A stretch of DNA of 60,000 nt. It comes from Symsagittifera roscoffensis (lineage: Eukaryota; Xenacoelomorpha; Acoela; Convolutidae). Location: the NCBI RefSeq assembly GCF_963678635.1, contig NC_087069.1, positions 50,053,892-50,113,891 on the forward strand, written 5' to 3'. Below are positions 25,101-35,038 of this stretch, in pieces. The position numbers were made by a program, and so were the translations under genes. The number at the start of each line of letters is the position of its first letter. Position 1 is the stretch's first letter. The notes under the pieces were generated by a model, which saw nothing but the letters and a program-made list of their open reading frames with translations, made no database searches and was not told where the DNA came from.

Positions 25101-26763
25101 TATGTCATTGATCCAGTGTCTCCCTTGTTGGGCGTTGAGATGTTACCCATCTCTGGTGAGCGCGATGTGATCAATCATGCGCAACATGTTCTCGAGATCC
25201 AGAAGCCGCAGCTCGCCAGGATTGTTTCTCACCAAACTGCGGATCATTTCGTTCCACCGTGTCACAATGCCATTCATAAAATCTGCCACCACGGTGCCCA
25301 CCATCGGGTTCTGTGGTATCGTGCACAGCACCACAAGCCTGGGCCTGTACTTCTCCTTTAGTTCGTTCAGGGGGCAGACCAAAAGAGGCTCCCACTTGCT
25401 CTCCGGAGTCACTGGGGCTCTCGAGACTTCGTTGGTTCCCAGCATTATTGCCAGCGTATCCAGTTAATCTTCGCTCTGGAACTCCATGATCTTGATGACC
25501 TGAGCCACTGAGGCTCCTCCAAAGGACAGAGTGGTAGTCTGACCTTAGACGAAGATCTCATTCAGATCTCTCACCAATTTGTCTCCTATGATCAAGTGGT
25601 GATTTCCTGGGGGAATCACCTGGTCGCTCGTAGCGGGGTTCCAGCTCATGTCATTCAGGCAGGCTCGAGGTTGCTCCGCGGCCACTTGCGTGAACTGGTG
25701 ACGTGCCATCAGATTCTTCCTAATGTCCATCACGCGAGACATCTGATAGGTTCCGCCATGCGCAGTCCCCGAGGACGCTACCGTGCAGGGTGCTCGCTCC
25801 GAACTACTGGATAAATGATCACGAAGTTGGGAAGGAACAATCCTACCCAATGTCCGCCCAGTGGTTCTGTTGATCTCATTCATTGTTGCTCTGGCCACTC
25901 GATTGAATGATTCTTGGAACTGGGGAGTGAGATAGGTGTCAGAACGGTCTGGTATCGTGTTCCTCTGACTGGGAGCAGACTGTTGTGTCTGCTGAGGAGC
26001 CTCGGGCCCTCTCGATGTACACAGTCCCTGTACTCTTGTCTTGGGGCGTGTGTCCCTGGATCCCTCCGAGGACTTCATCGTCGCCAGAACCTCCTGTGAC
26101 ACTTGGCTCACCTTTGCCATATACAGTTCTTTCAGGTGCTTTTTTTCATCCTCTTTGTAGGCCACCTGCAGATCCTTGTACTTCTTTTTCCATTCGTCTC
26201 TTTCTCGAGCTATCGCCCTATACTCCTGGAGTTTGGCACACAGCTCGCTCTGATCTCTCTCCTTCTTCTCCAGCGTCTCGATCGTCTCCGACGTCTGGAT
26301 CTCTATTTCACTCACCCTCACTCTCTTTGAAGGAGGAGCAGCTGTTGGAGAGTCGACCGAATGTGACGGGCCTGGCCCATCACGTTGTCTTTTCGCTCCG
26401 ATGAGCGGCTGCGCAGGTTGGATCGGCAAGAGCAACTCACCTAGCCGGTGGTCCCGCTGTTCACCTAATCCTGGCTCACGAGCCAGGTCGTGGCCAGACA
26501 TTTCTCCACGCCGCCATCTCATCAGTTTGGTTTCGGCCTCTCTCGGCGGTCCCGGACTCGCCGAAGGCCAACATCAACACCACTTCTGTAGGGCGATTCC
26601 CTCGACCCTCTCGTCCTAACGCATTGAGGAACGCGACCACAAACATCGCCAGCCCCGGGTCTTCTCGTGTAAAGTCACAATCGATCAGCCGCTGAAAAAT
26701 CTCGTCTAGAGTCGCTCCTAGACTCGCTGAGAGGAATTCCATTAGTTCATTCGTGTCACACAT
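25101..26763 (-). pseudogene. E1 third ORF: coiled coil plus first SGNH-hydrolase-like domain
   Basis: The ATG at 26763 has a counterpart in E2 (42978). After a frameshift near 26500 the frame runs on with three TAA stops (25545, about 25463, 25143). Residues carry basic clusters (AKRQRD, PSKRVRV), a coiled coil (about 75-150 of the second piece) and then an SGNH/GDSL-like fold. Block I is IIGDKLVRDL (25581-25589), block II SFGGASVAQV, block III MLGTNEVS (GTNE at 25428-25439), and block V is D-G-x-H-L-N, where the TAA at 25143 is the x. E1 has GDK and E2 has GES at block I, so each has lost part of a GDS. SGNH enzymes are esterases or lipases; similar domains occur in CR1-type LINE ORF1 and in bdelloid Athena elements. 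Confidence 0.65.
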
Positions 26764-27239
26764 TTCTTATCGTGTTTATTCTTGTTATCTTGTAGTTTCT
26801 TGCGGGTTGTTTGATTCACTGAATTCATTGAACAATTTCTGATCAATCCAGATCTAAAAAACAAGTCGCGATTTAAAATCATAATTTTTTGGATAAGACA
26901 TCATTCAAATCTTTAAAACTCTTCATTGAAATTCTCTTCTCAATTCTGATTTAAAACTTTAGCCTGTAGGATCGTCCACCTGTATCTTTGTCAAGGTAGC
27001 ACAAATGAGCGCTGTCACCTTGACTACCTGGAGTATTCTAGGTCTTTTATGACACAAAACATAAAACATATATTAACAATAACATAACACATAAACATCA
27101 CACATCTACACTATCACATACGAACATAATTCCTAATAGCTAACCTAAACTTTAATCCTAATCTAAAACTTGTCTCTAATTCCTGTCAAGTGAACTTAAT
27201 AAAAACCACTTATCGCCAAATGCAGTTCCTAGCATATGC
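26764..27239 (-). promoter_or_regulatory. Non-coding spacer before the SGNH ORF
   Basis: No frame is open across these 476 bases. The same spacer occurs in E2 (about 42979-43520) and shares words such as GCTGTCACCTT, ATATGCTCAGATA and the run of short A/C-rich repeats near 27060-27120. A conserved non-coding gap inside an element suggests an acceptor region or internal promoter for a separate RNA of the downstream ORF. This is inference. Confidence 0.45.
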
Positions 27240-27745
27240 TCAGATAGTATTTTTATATAAGTAAACCTCTAAGTAAGTTTCTGAAAATATCACATGTACA
27301 AGGGCGTACAACTCTCTCGGATGTAGCTTTCCCCTATTAGGATCATATACTGGTAACGAGAGAGAGGTCACTCCTCTCTCAACCAGAAAATCCCTAAATC
27401 GAGTCAAGGCCAATACCAAGCTCTCTGGATCTACGTGTTGCCTATCAGTGGCCTTGGTAACCAGGAAACACAAATATTTCCCTGGTATCTGTGATGCATC
27501 AGGGGGCAGCGCTATCATCCCTCCCACACCAGGCCTCTGTTTCCATAAAAATTCGATGTTCTTATACTCTCTTTTGAAATCAGCCGCTAGTGCTGTTTTG
27601 AAGCTTACGTCCGCGGTTATCGCTATAGCACATGTGCGTTCCTTGAGTATGAAATCGCTGTCCGTTATGACGATATTGTTTGAATAATGGTTCGGTAGGT
27701 CAAATTACGATTCAAAAATTCGTCCAAAAGGTGGTTTTCTAGCAT
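27240..27745 (-). pseudogene. Retroelement-encoded macro domain, OARD1/TARG1-like (E1)
   Basis: The ATG at 27745 overlaps the end of pol. After one apparent frameshift near 27700 the frame is open to 27240, about 170 residues in all. The C-terminal half has the order of the OARD1 (TARG1/C6orf130) macro domain: a central strand KYLCFLVTKATD, a helix ESLVLALTRFRDFLVERG, then VTSLSLPVY (OARD1: VTDLSMPRI), a loop, the helix HPRELYALVHVIFS and a final strand EVYLY. A strand CAIAITADVSF and the helix AADFKREY precede it. OARD1 binds ADP-ribose and removes it from glutamate. The position of its catalytic aspartate (G-L-D-R-L) reads R-G-K-L here, so hydrolase activity is doubtful and binding is more likely. 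E2 carries the same domain at 43500-43960. Confidence 0.65.
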
Positions 27746-29000
27746 TCTCGCCCTCTGTCGCTAGTTATCCGGTTTCTTTTTCCGATTTCAAATTTTTTAT
27801 TATCAGATTTTCGGTGTGGGTGAGTCCAACCCGTACTCCCCGGACAAAAAATATCTATTGACGTCCCCGTCGATCGCCCAAAGTCTAGGAGATCGAGGTT
27901 GGATTGTAGAACACGTAGAGGACCATCTGGGGCGACCCAGTTGGACTCGGTTTTGTCATGACTGACGTGTTTGATGCCGTCCTTATCGACGTCCTGAATC
28001 GTCAGGATTGTCTCTTTTGGATGTGTCGGCAGATCATGGAGCCATTCGAGCACCCGCAAGTTCGTTAGTTCTTGCTCATGAGTCCGTTCCGCTTCTGGTT
28101 TGAACTCCACTTCCGGTTCTGATCGATCATCGATCCAATCCTGATCCAGGTCACTCACCAAGTCGACTTCTTCTTGCACCGCCACTTCGTCCAGTCCTAC
28201 TAGCGAATCCATCATATCACTTACAACTATCCTGTCCACGACGAAATCCTCGCCGTACGGATTGTATTTCTTCTTGTTTTTTCCTCTCTTGCTCTGGCGT
28301 GTTTCCATGGTGAGAGGAAAGTCAGGCTGTATTCCTTTGTCATTTTCGATTTGTTCCGGGCAGTCCCAGTCTTCCTCGGCATAAGGTAGAGTTTCATTGT
28401 CCACCTCTACTCGCTCGGTCAACTCCAGGTCCAATGGTAGGTCGCAATCGTCCACCACCTCATTCTCGTCGTTTTTGTCGCGGGTACCCCTTTCATTCAC
28501 CTCACAAGCAGGATCCCTTATCAAATAGTCTCCCTCTTGCATGTCCGCTGGGATGCACCAGTCCTCTGACGAGGCAGCGTGTGGTTTGATGTTTTCGTAG
28601 TGAGCTGCTCTTCCAGTGCTCAATCCATAAAAACGACCTCCTTGGTGCACCTCTGTTATCTGAAATGGACCACGCCATTTCTTTAAAAACTTTTTGGTTC
28701 CTTTTAGTGGAACCACTTCCTGGAACACCCAGGCGTAGTCGCCAACTGAGTAGGCTTTTGCATCGGCTGTCCTTTTATCAAACCTCCTTTTTTGTCTAAT
28801 TTGCGCCTGTTGCGTGTTCTTCCTGCATATGTCATTGAGGTCCTGCTGTCTTTTATAACATCCCGCACGTACGTTTCCGGTGCTGTTCTCTTCACCTCAT
28901 ATTCAGCGTAGAAAAACGTCAACGGAAGCGCTTTTTCGTGACCCGTTAGCATCATATGCGGACTTATTCCCGTGGTGGAATGCTGTGCTGTTGTAAGCAC
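27739..29000 (-). pseudogene. E1 integrase C-terminus with long acidic tail
   Basis: The piece 28704-29000 completes the core with the HSTTGISPHMMLTG motif. The frame then shifts into 27739-28728, which starts with the GPY/F-type module KKWRGPFQI (residues 16-24), followed by a roughly 280-residue acidic tail with DLELTERVEVDNE and NWVAPDGPLRVLQSN. No chromodomain was recognised. The tail is conserved in E2 (44163-44981) and is unusually long. The frame ends TGC TAG at 27739. The ATG of the next ORF (27743-27745) overlaps this end by seven bases, which would suit stop-restart translation. Confidence 0.8.
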
Positions 29001-29541
29001 CCATCACTTGCGGTAAGTGTCCATCCCAGTCATCCATGTAGCGTGAACAATAAACTATCAACATGGATACCAGCGTGCGACTCTGCCTCTCGACTAGGCC
29101 ATTCGTTTGCGGACGACAAGTGGTCGAGTGGGCCTGTGCTTTCTGCGACCTTTTCATCAACTCCATCGTGAGATCACCCACAAATGCTTTGCCATTGTCC
29201 GATTGGAATGTGATGGGGCAGCCGTGCCTCGCTACCCACACATTTATCAAATGATCGCATGTTTCGTCCGCTGATGCTGTCATGCAGGGTGCTGCCTCTG
29301 CATATTTCGTAAAATGATCAATCATTACCAGCACCTGATTGTAGCCCGTGGCTGTCATGCATATCTTTTGGTAATCGATCTGCACCACTTTATCGAATCC
29401 TGATGATTCTATTGATTGCAGAGGGAATCTAAGTTTCCTGTGGTCCTTCGCCTGTTGGCATGACAAGCACGCAGATATCCACTTTTCACATGCCTTCTTC
29501 AAGCCAGGCCATTCGAATCGTTTCTGTATCTTGTTATACAC
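28903..29541 (-). pseudogene. E1 integrase, zinc arm and catalytic core
   Basis: The CxxC of the HHCC zinc finger is at C25/C28 (ACLSC). The catalytic triad is D56 (QIDYQ), D115 (FQSDNGKAF) and E151 (GLVERQSRT), giving the canonical D,D-35-E spacing. CRPQTNG before the glutamate is also typical. The enzyme would insert the element DNA into the host genome. The upstream histidines lie in the previous frame. The reading frame is lost near AYNSTAFHHG and continues at 28704-29000. Confidence 0.92.
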
Positions 29542-30728
29542 TTTGTCGAGTTGTACTTGTAAAGGACCTTGTCCTCCTCTCTATGTTTACAGGCTACGAT
29601 TCCGTCTTTGTCCAGGTACAACAAATCTTTTCTTTTCAGGTAGAACTGCTTCAAGATTTTGTAGCTGTCTTCTTCCAAGTCTCCCTTGTCAGTTGCTCCA
29701 TTATCGATCCATCTCTTCAGACTGCTCGTCATTCTATCATTTCGTTGAGCCCTTAGGAGATCCGACAGCCTGTACCTGACTTTCAAATACGTCTTTACCA
29801 CGTTCATTTACCCGCTCATTATCTCCGGGGCATGGGCATCGTCCATCAACTTAACACACCATATCTTCTTCAAAGGTGTTGCTTCCTGCACAGATGGCTC
29901 CAGATTGGTACGGACGACCGTGCCATGTGGCAGTAATCTGGTTGGGCGTTTCGAAACTGCTATCAGCTCCAGCTCATCGGCGGCATTATCCACCACGGTG
30001 CCCTCCTCATCGGATGTGTACCTGTCTCTGTCCGGATCCTGATGCATTTCCCTGTCCAGCCCGCGTTGTTTCCAGTCCACCAACAAGGAATGAATCGCAA
30101 TCTCCGATACATCAGAATTAGAAGTAGTCTCGGATGTGTTGTCCCAGGACTGCGGCCTCGAGTCATCACTTGAGTCGAGTGACTCCATACCATCACGTTC
30201 CACTCTGTGTGTGATGTTTCTCGACTACCCGGACAAAATTCTGTCCCTAGGTGGTCTCATCAACCTCTCCCCGGACAAATCGTCCTGTACGGGCCTGAAG
30301 ATGTCCGACTCCCCGGACATTGTTTCGTCCCCGGAAGAACAATCTGAGCCCGGCTCGTATTCTGCTTTTGCATCTGTGAAATGCACTTTTCTCGTGAAGC
30401 TGGATTTCGACTTCACCTTGATTTCCTCAGTGATTTGGACCGGGATCGGTTTCCCACGTTCTGGGAACGAAGTCCTCAACAAGACATCCTTTGGCATTGA
30501 GGTCACCATCTGGTTCGTTATAGACCGGCACTCCCTTTCCACATCGCGACCGCGAATGATCACCGGCCTCTTCTCCGTCTTCTCAGTTACGGTCAATCGC
30601 TGCATGGTCTCCATCCACTCACGATCATGTCTGTCGAATTCTCTATCCAGCAAGTCCGGCGCCACATTCACTGTCCTATTTAGCAGAGCTATGCTGTTTA
30701 TACCGAGCCTGGTAAGCTCCTGCTGCAC
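29499..30728 (-). pseudogene. E1 linker between RNase H and integrase
   Basis: One frame runs from 30728 to 29499 with stops at 30225 (TAG) and 29808 (TAA). The protein is about 400 residues, acidic and polar, and far longer than the short connection seen in most gypsy elements. It contains three SGE/SG repeats (ETMSGESD, DDLSGERL, RILSG), an EEGTVVDNAADELELIAVSK segment, and near the end LLRAQRNDRM and FYLKRKDLLYLDKDG, which resemble the start of the integrase zinc-binding region. E2 keeps the same order (45653-46475). Confidence 0.6.
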
Positions 30729-32133
30729 CAGATTGGATCGGACTAGCAGATGTTTCCACTAGAAGTTCAGGGTGTCCTGGTATAGGGTGCCCTGACTTAT
30801 CCAGCCACTTATTGAGTGGTAGTTTGTCGTAGGTTTCCTTGTCTAGGAATGAAAACCTGTCTTTGATCTCCGCTTGGTTAGCCTGCTTCTCTTCGAGGCG
30901 CTCATAGAGTTCTGTCTTCTTACTGAGGCTATCAGCATTCTGATGCTTGTCACGGGTACGGTGCTCTATGATCATGTGGTATCCATCCAGGCGCACGATC
31001 CAACGACCAATAAAACTTTGGTCCATCGAAGAGGTTTTCAGCCAGGCAAGGGCACGATTATCCTCACCCAACTTGAAAGGAGCACTCCCCGAGTAAGCCC
31101 TGTACTTTTCCACAAAAGTGATCATCGCAAACATTTCCGCTTTTGGTGCGCCATACTTCATCTCAGTATCGCTCAAGACCTTACTTCCGTAGGCTATTGG
31201 ACGGATAACCGTTCTCCCGTTCCACTCTTGCTCTTGGTGAAGTATGCCTGATATCGCAACCACCGATGTATCCGTGTCCAGCACGAACATCCCCTTCTCT
31301 GTTGGCATGCCGAGGACCGGTGCCTCGCAAAGTTCACTTTTGATGTTCTCAAATGAATCTTGTGCCTCATCAGTCCAAGTGAACTTTTTGCCCTTGTTTC
31401 TCATCAACCGCTGCATGGGGTATTTTTTGTCAGCATACACCCTGATGAATTCTCGATAATAATTGGCGAATCCCAAAAAACTCATTAGTTGTGTATCTGT
31501 TTTGGGTGCCTTCCAGGTCAACACCGCTTCGACTGCTTCAGGATCTGGTCTCACTCCATGCTTATCCACCAGGCGGCCCAGATACTTTATGGAGTCTCTG
31601 AGGATTTCACACTTAGAGGGTTTACAGTTCAGGCCCGCCTGCTTCATGCAAGTAAACACCTCATCCAACTTCTCTATGTGGTCCTCTAAGGTTGGTGTTG
31701 CAATCACGACATCATCGACATAACACATGATGAGATTCCCGTATTTCTTAGTCACGCTCGTGAGTGCCTGGGCCATCAGTCGCTGGAATGTGGCCGTCGC
31801 ATTGTACAATCCGAATGGCATCCTCTTCCACTGGAACAATCCCAGCTCGCACACGAAGCCTGTTTTTACACGATCTTGCTTTCGGAGTGGCGCTTGCCAG
31901 AACGCAGAGCCCAAATCTAACGTCGTGAAGAACTTCGCGTCTCCCAGCTTGGATAGGCTCTCATCGATGCGGAGAATCGGGTATGCGTCCTTTATAGTCA
32001 CTGCGTTCAGATAACGGAAATCACAACAAAACCTGAGTTGCCCCCCTTTCTTTTTCGCCATGACATCGCCACAAGCCCACGGGGACTTCGACGGCTCGAT
32101 CATGTCATTAACATCTCGATTTCCTTCCTGCAC
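30676..32133 (-). pseudogene. pol: E1 reverse transcriptase and RNase H
   Basis: A 485-codon frame holds the complete catalytic core. For RT: D73 in TTLDLGSAFWQ, the KRMPFGLYNATATFQR motif, and YVDD at 138-141 in CYVDDVVIA. For RNase H: D286/D288 in VLDTDTS, E333 in KAEMFA, D358 in EDNRAL and D401 in HQNADSLSK, so no catalytic acidic residue is missing. The enzyme copies element RNA to DNA and removes the RNA strand. The layout LGFANYYREFI and GILHQEQ is typical of Ty3/gypsy. The start is set by a frameshift, not by a true ATG. It is the best-preserved part of the element. Confidence 0.95.
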
Positions 32134-32713
32134 GCTTCTGACTTGTGAGGGGTCATTCTTCTCGCCCCTTCCCTATGAGGTACCGAGCCCTCTTTTATCT
32201 CAACGTCGTGTTCTACAAAATTACCGCAACCTATGTCGGCCTTATGTCTCGAAAAAACGTCTGCGTTCCGACTTAGCACCGCCCTGAGCGAATCTAGTTC
32301 CTTGTCTGATATTTTACCCTTCAAATGTTCTATCTCAGGTAGGACCGGTTTATTCGCTGCTAACTCTGTTTCTGTCGGCCTCTCGGGAAAGTTGGAACAA
32401 CTAGACAACCCATCATCGTTTCCGACTTCATTGAAAACAATTTCCTAGAAGATTTCAATTCATTTACTCTCATCAATATACATTCTTGGTCAATATACAA
32501 GGGACATTTAGTTACATCAAATTTCTTCAAGTTCTCCACACTCTGAAAGTCTGTGTTCAGAGGCACAGCATAGCCAAGTTTCTGTCCCCTCTGTATTTTC
32601 ACTGTTGTTGCTTCTGTTTTCAACAACACACTCACACACAGTCCGCTCTGAGTGAGTGAGAAGCTTCTTCCTAAAATAGCCGAGCTTTTACTGTTTGATT
32701 TGGTACCAGACAC
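32100..32713 (-). pseudogene. E1 pol linker between protease and RT
   Basis: Two overlapping pieces in different frames, 32360-32713 and 32100-32408, connect protease to RT. The second contains LRAVLSRNADVFSRHKADIG and VEHDVEIKEGSVPHREG. The pattern 'L..VL..NADVFS......G......H.I....' is the usual entry into the Ty3/gypsy RT fingers. At least two frameshifts are needed to follow the protein through. Confidence 0.75.
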
Positions 32714-33183
32714 ACCTGTCTCTCATTGCTGAGTTCATTCAAGTTCCTCATCTTTAACGTCGCTATTACGGCTTGGTTTGGTTTCAATCTAACTTTTCGA
32801 TCCCGAAAAATCGGCACCTTGGCCTGGTTAAATAAGATCTTATTAAGGGGTTTCTTTTCATACTTTCTCTCAGGATCCTTGATCCTAATCAACCCGTCAT
32901 TGAGATCGATCGTAACATCAAAATTGCGTAAGAAGTCCCTCCCTAAGATGAACTGATCGGATTCGTCCAAATTTTCCACTACTAGGAAGCTCATCCAAAT
33001 ATGTCCTCTTCCAAGCTGCCGTGAAATGATCGGGGTTCGTCCAGTTACATAAATCGCTCCCTGATTGGCAGCTGCCAGTCTTATGTTTGTCGGTATCAGA
33101 TCCGACCTGTCAAAGCCCATGTCAGTCCAGATTTTGACTGGCATGACACTTACCACTGCACCCGTGTCTAACAGTCCTTTCAC
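32671..33183 (-). pseudogene. E1 aspartic protease
   Basis: The motif GLLDTGAVVSVMP near the start is the D-T-G-A active site of retroviral-type aspartic proteases, which act as dimers to cut Gag-Pol. Later strands (YVTGRTPII, FILGRDFLRNFDVTID) match the family, including the ILG-R-D-F flap-end motif. The frame is the same as the zinc-knuckle part and is separated from it only by TAA 33190. It ends at a frameshift near 32690. E2 keeps the C-terminal half (47963-48283). Confidence 0.85.
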
Positions 33184-33189
33184 TGAAAG

Positions 33190-34338
33190 TTATCTGCCCT
33201 GCACATCTAGCACATGTGCTGCCAGATCGGCTTCGCAACATACGTGGACCGCATCCTGTTCAAGCATGGCATTGTGTCCGATTCGTCGCACCTTCAGCTC
33301 TTCTTGGCCAATGTATATCCGGCCTACCTGATCACTCGCATCCGTTACGTGAGCTTTTAACGTGTAGATGTTGATGCCGTTTACATTCATCAGAATTGGA
33401 TATGGGCCATGGACCTCGATGTAATGTACATCCACTCTCATCAGCCTCGGACCTCCTGTCGTGAGTAGCACTCGCATTGCCCTGGAGTCCAGCTTGGGAT
33501 CTTTCTCCCTCAGGTAATCTGCATAAATGTCCAGGTGGATTAGTGTAATCTCGGATGGTTCACTCAAGTTCTTGACCACCTGGTGTCCTGCGACTGAGAT
33601 AATGGACATTATCTTCGTCCCTTCCTTCGTCATGCCGAAAGTTCTACCAAATATGACGTTCAGTTTTAGTCCCTGCTTCCTGGGTTCCTCTTTGTTTTCA
33701 TTTTCCGTCGTCTTACCCAGAATATTAAAATTTTCGCAAAGATCTGTGCTCTCCAGTTCCGACCTTACCCATTGCTCCACTTCTTTGGTGGCTAGCTCCT
33801 GTTTGACATACTGCAACGCTGTCCTTGCTGCCAGACCGTAATCCACCTTGAGTGGGCTAGCCGACTCTGCCTCTAGGTTCGAGGCTACCACCTCGTCAGG
33901 CAGTGTCTTTACCTTCTTAGTCGTAAAGGTGCTCGGTGTCGTCTCCTTTCTCCAAGACTCGGCCTCGTTCATCAGACGTGCTCGACTGGCCTTGACACCC
34001 GAAAGTGCCTCTTCGTGGCGGGGATATTTCGCGTCCGCCACTGCATCCCAAAACTGAGTGCAAACCGACTTGAAGTGTCCTTCCAATTTACAGAAGAAGC
34101 ACCTAGGACCATATTTCATGCTGAGCCCTCTGACGTAGTCTTCGTGATCCTCGTCGGTCGCGTCGACGTCGTCGAGAAAGTAGCCTATTGCCTTCATGTT
34201 CTGTTTGTATGCAGAACACGCGGAAACGTGATGGTCCATTGAACCACAATTCACACGCGACCTCCTCTTATCCATGTCATCGCGAGGTTTGTTACCAACT
34301 GGAGTTCGCACCAGTGTTTGTCCCGCTGTAATTACCAT
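33190..34338 (-). pseudogene. gag: E1 gag, nucleocapsid with two zinc knuckles
   Basis: A perfect CCHC knuckle, CFFCKLEGHFKSVC, lies near residues 80-93 of this 382-codon frame. A second knuckle upstream (VNCGSMDHHVSAC) has lost its first cysteine, which is replaced by arginine. These motifs bind the element RNA. About 250 residues of uncharacterised sequence separate the knuckles from protease and are kept in E2 (48446-48805). The frame ends at TAA 33190, seven codons before the protease DTGA motif. E2 has CAA at that codon, so the stop is most simply a C-to-T mutation. Confidence 0.75.
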
Positions 34339-35038
34339 AATTGCTGTAACGGTTTTGCGCCCTCGGTCTTATGAGTAAATACTCGCGAGACTTCATACGC
34401 AAATCATCGGGCTGGGGTACCTGGTCAAGTGACAGGGTGAAGTGTGTGGCCAACATCATCTTCAACTCTTCACTCTTTACTTCGTCCATGAACTTTGAAG
34501 CAATCGCCAAGTTTCGCTCGGATATTTTCTCATCGGGATTGCTTCTCCTCCTAAGCAATTCAAAGTCGTCCAAAAGTTTGTCTATGGATTTGTCATCTCT
34601 TTGACGCCTCTTTTTGAACTTCACCATAGCCTGGTGCCCTTGTACTCCAGAGCCGAAACGATTCAGCAGGATGTCGAATATCTTGCGAGCGCTATCTCTC
34701 TCATTGGTTCTTTTCGCCATTACACAATTTAGTGCAGTACCCTCCAGGTTGCTTGTTAGCGCGCTGCGCTCTTGTTTCTTGGAGAGTCTCTCTTCCTCAA
34801 AGTGCAACTTCATCACTTCTATCCAAGTGTCAATGCAGCCGTCTGACTCGTCTTTGTACGACTTCGGCTTTTTCAGTGTCCTTCTTGACCTCTCTCCTCT
34901 CTCGGTTGACTTCGAGAGCTTAGTGATGAATGTCTCGAGAGATCTATTCAAAGGCTCAAACATCGAGGCATACATTGTCGTGTCCTGTGAGACTGTAGTC
35001 AGATCTGGCACTGAACTGACTTGTGGCACAGTTGGCAA
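34292..35038 (-). pseudogene. gag: E1 gag, capsid-like region
   Basis: This 248-codon open frame has the features of a Retrotrans_gag capsid domain. A tryptophan near the start of a helix (DTWIEVMKLHFEEE) is followed by a leucine/alanine helix (LEGTALNCVM), a segment ILLNRFG and an F-K-K-R-R-Q-R basic turn, then helices with the spacing of the capsid C-terminal half. It would assemble the particle shell. It overlaps the preceding and following gag pieces in other frames, so it is joined to them through frameshifts. The matching region is deleted from copy E2. Confidence 0.7.

Noticed and set aside
19761-26763. Third ORF as an envelope gene
   Set aside because: No signal peptide, no membrane-spanning segment and no glycoprotein-like cysteine pattern are visible.
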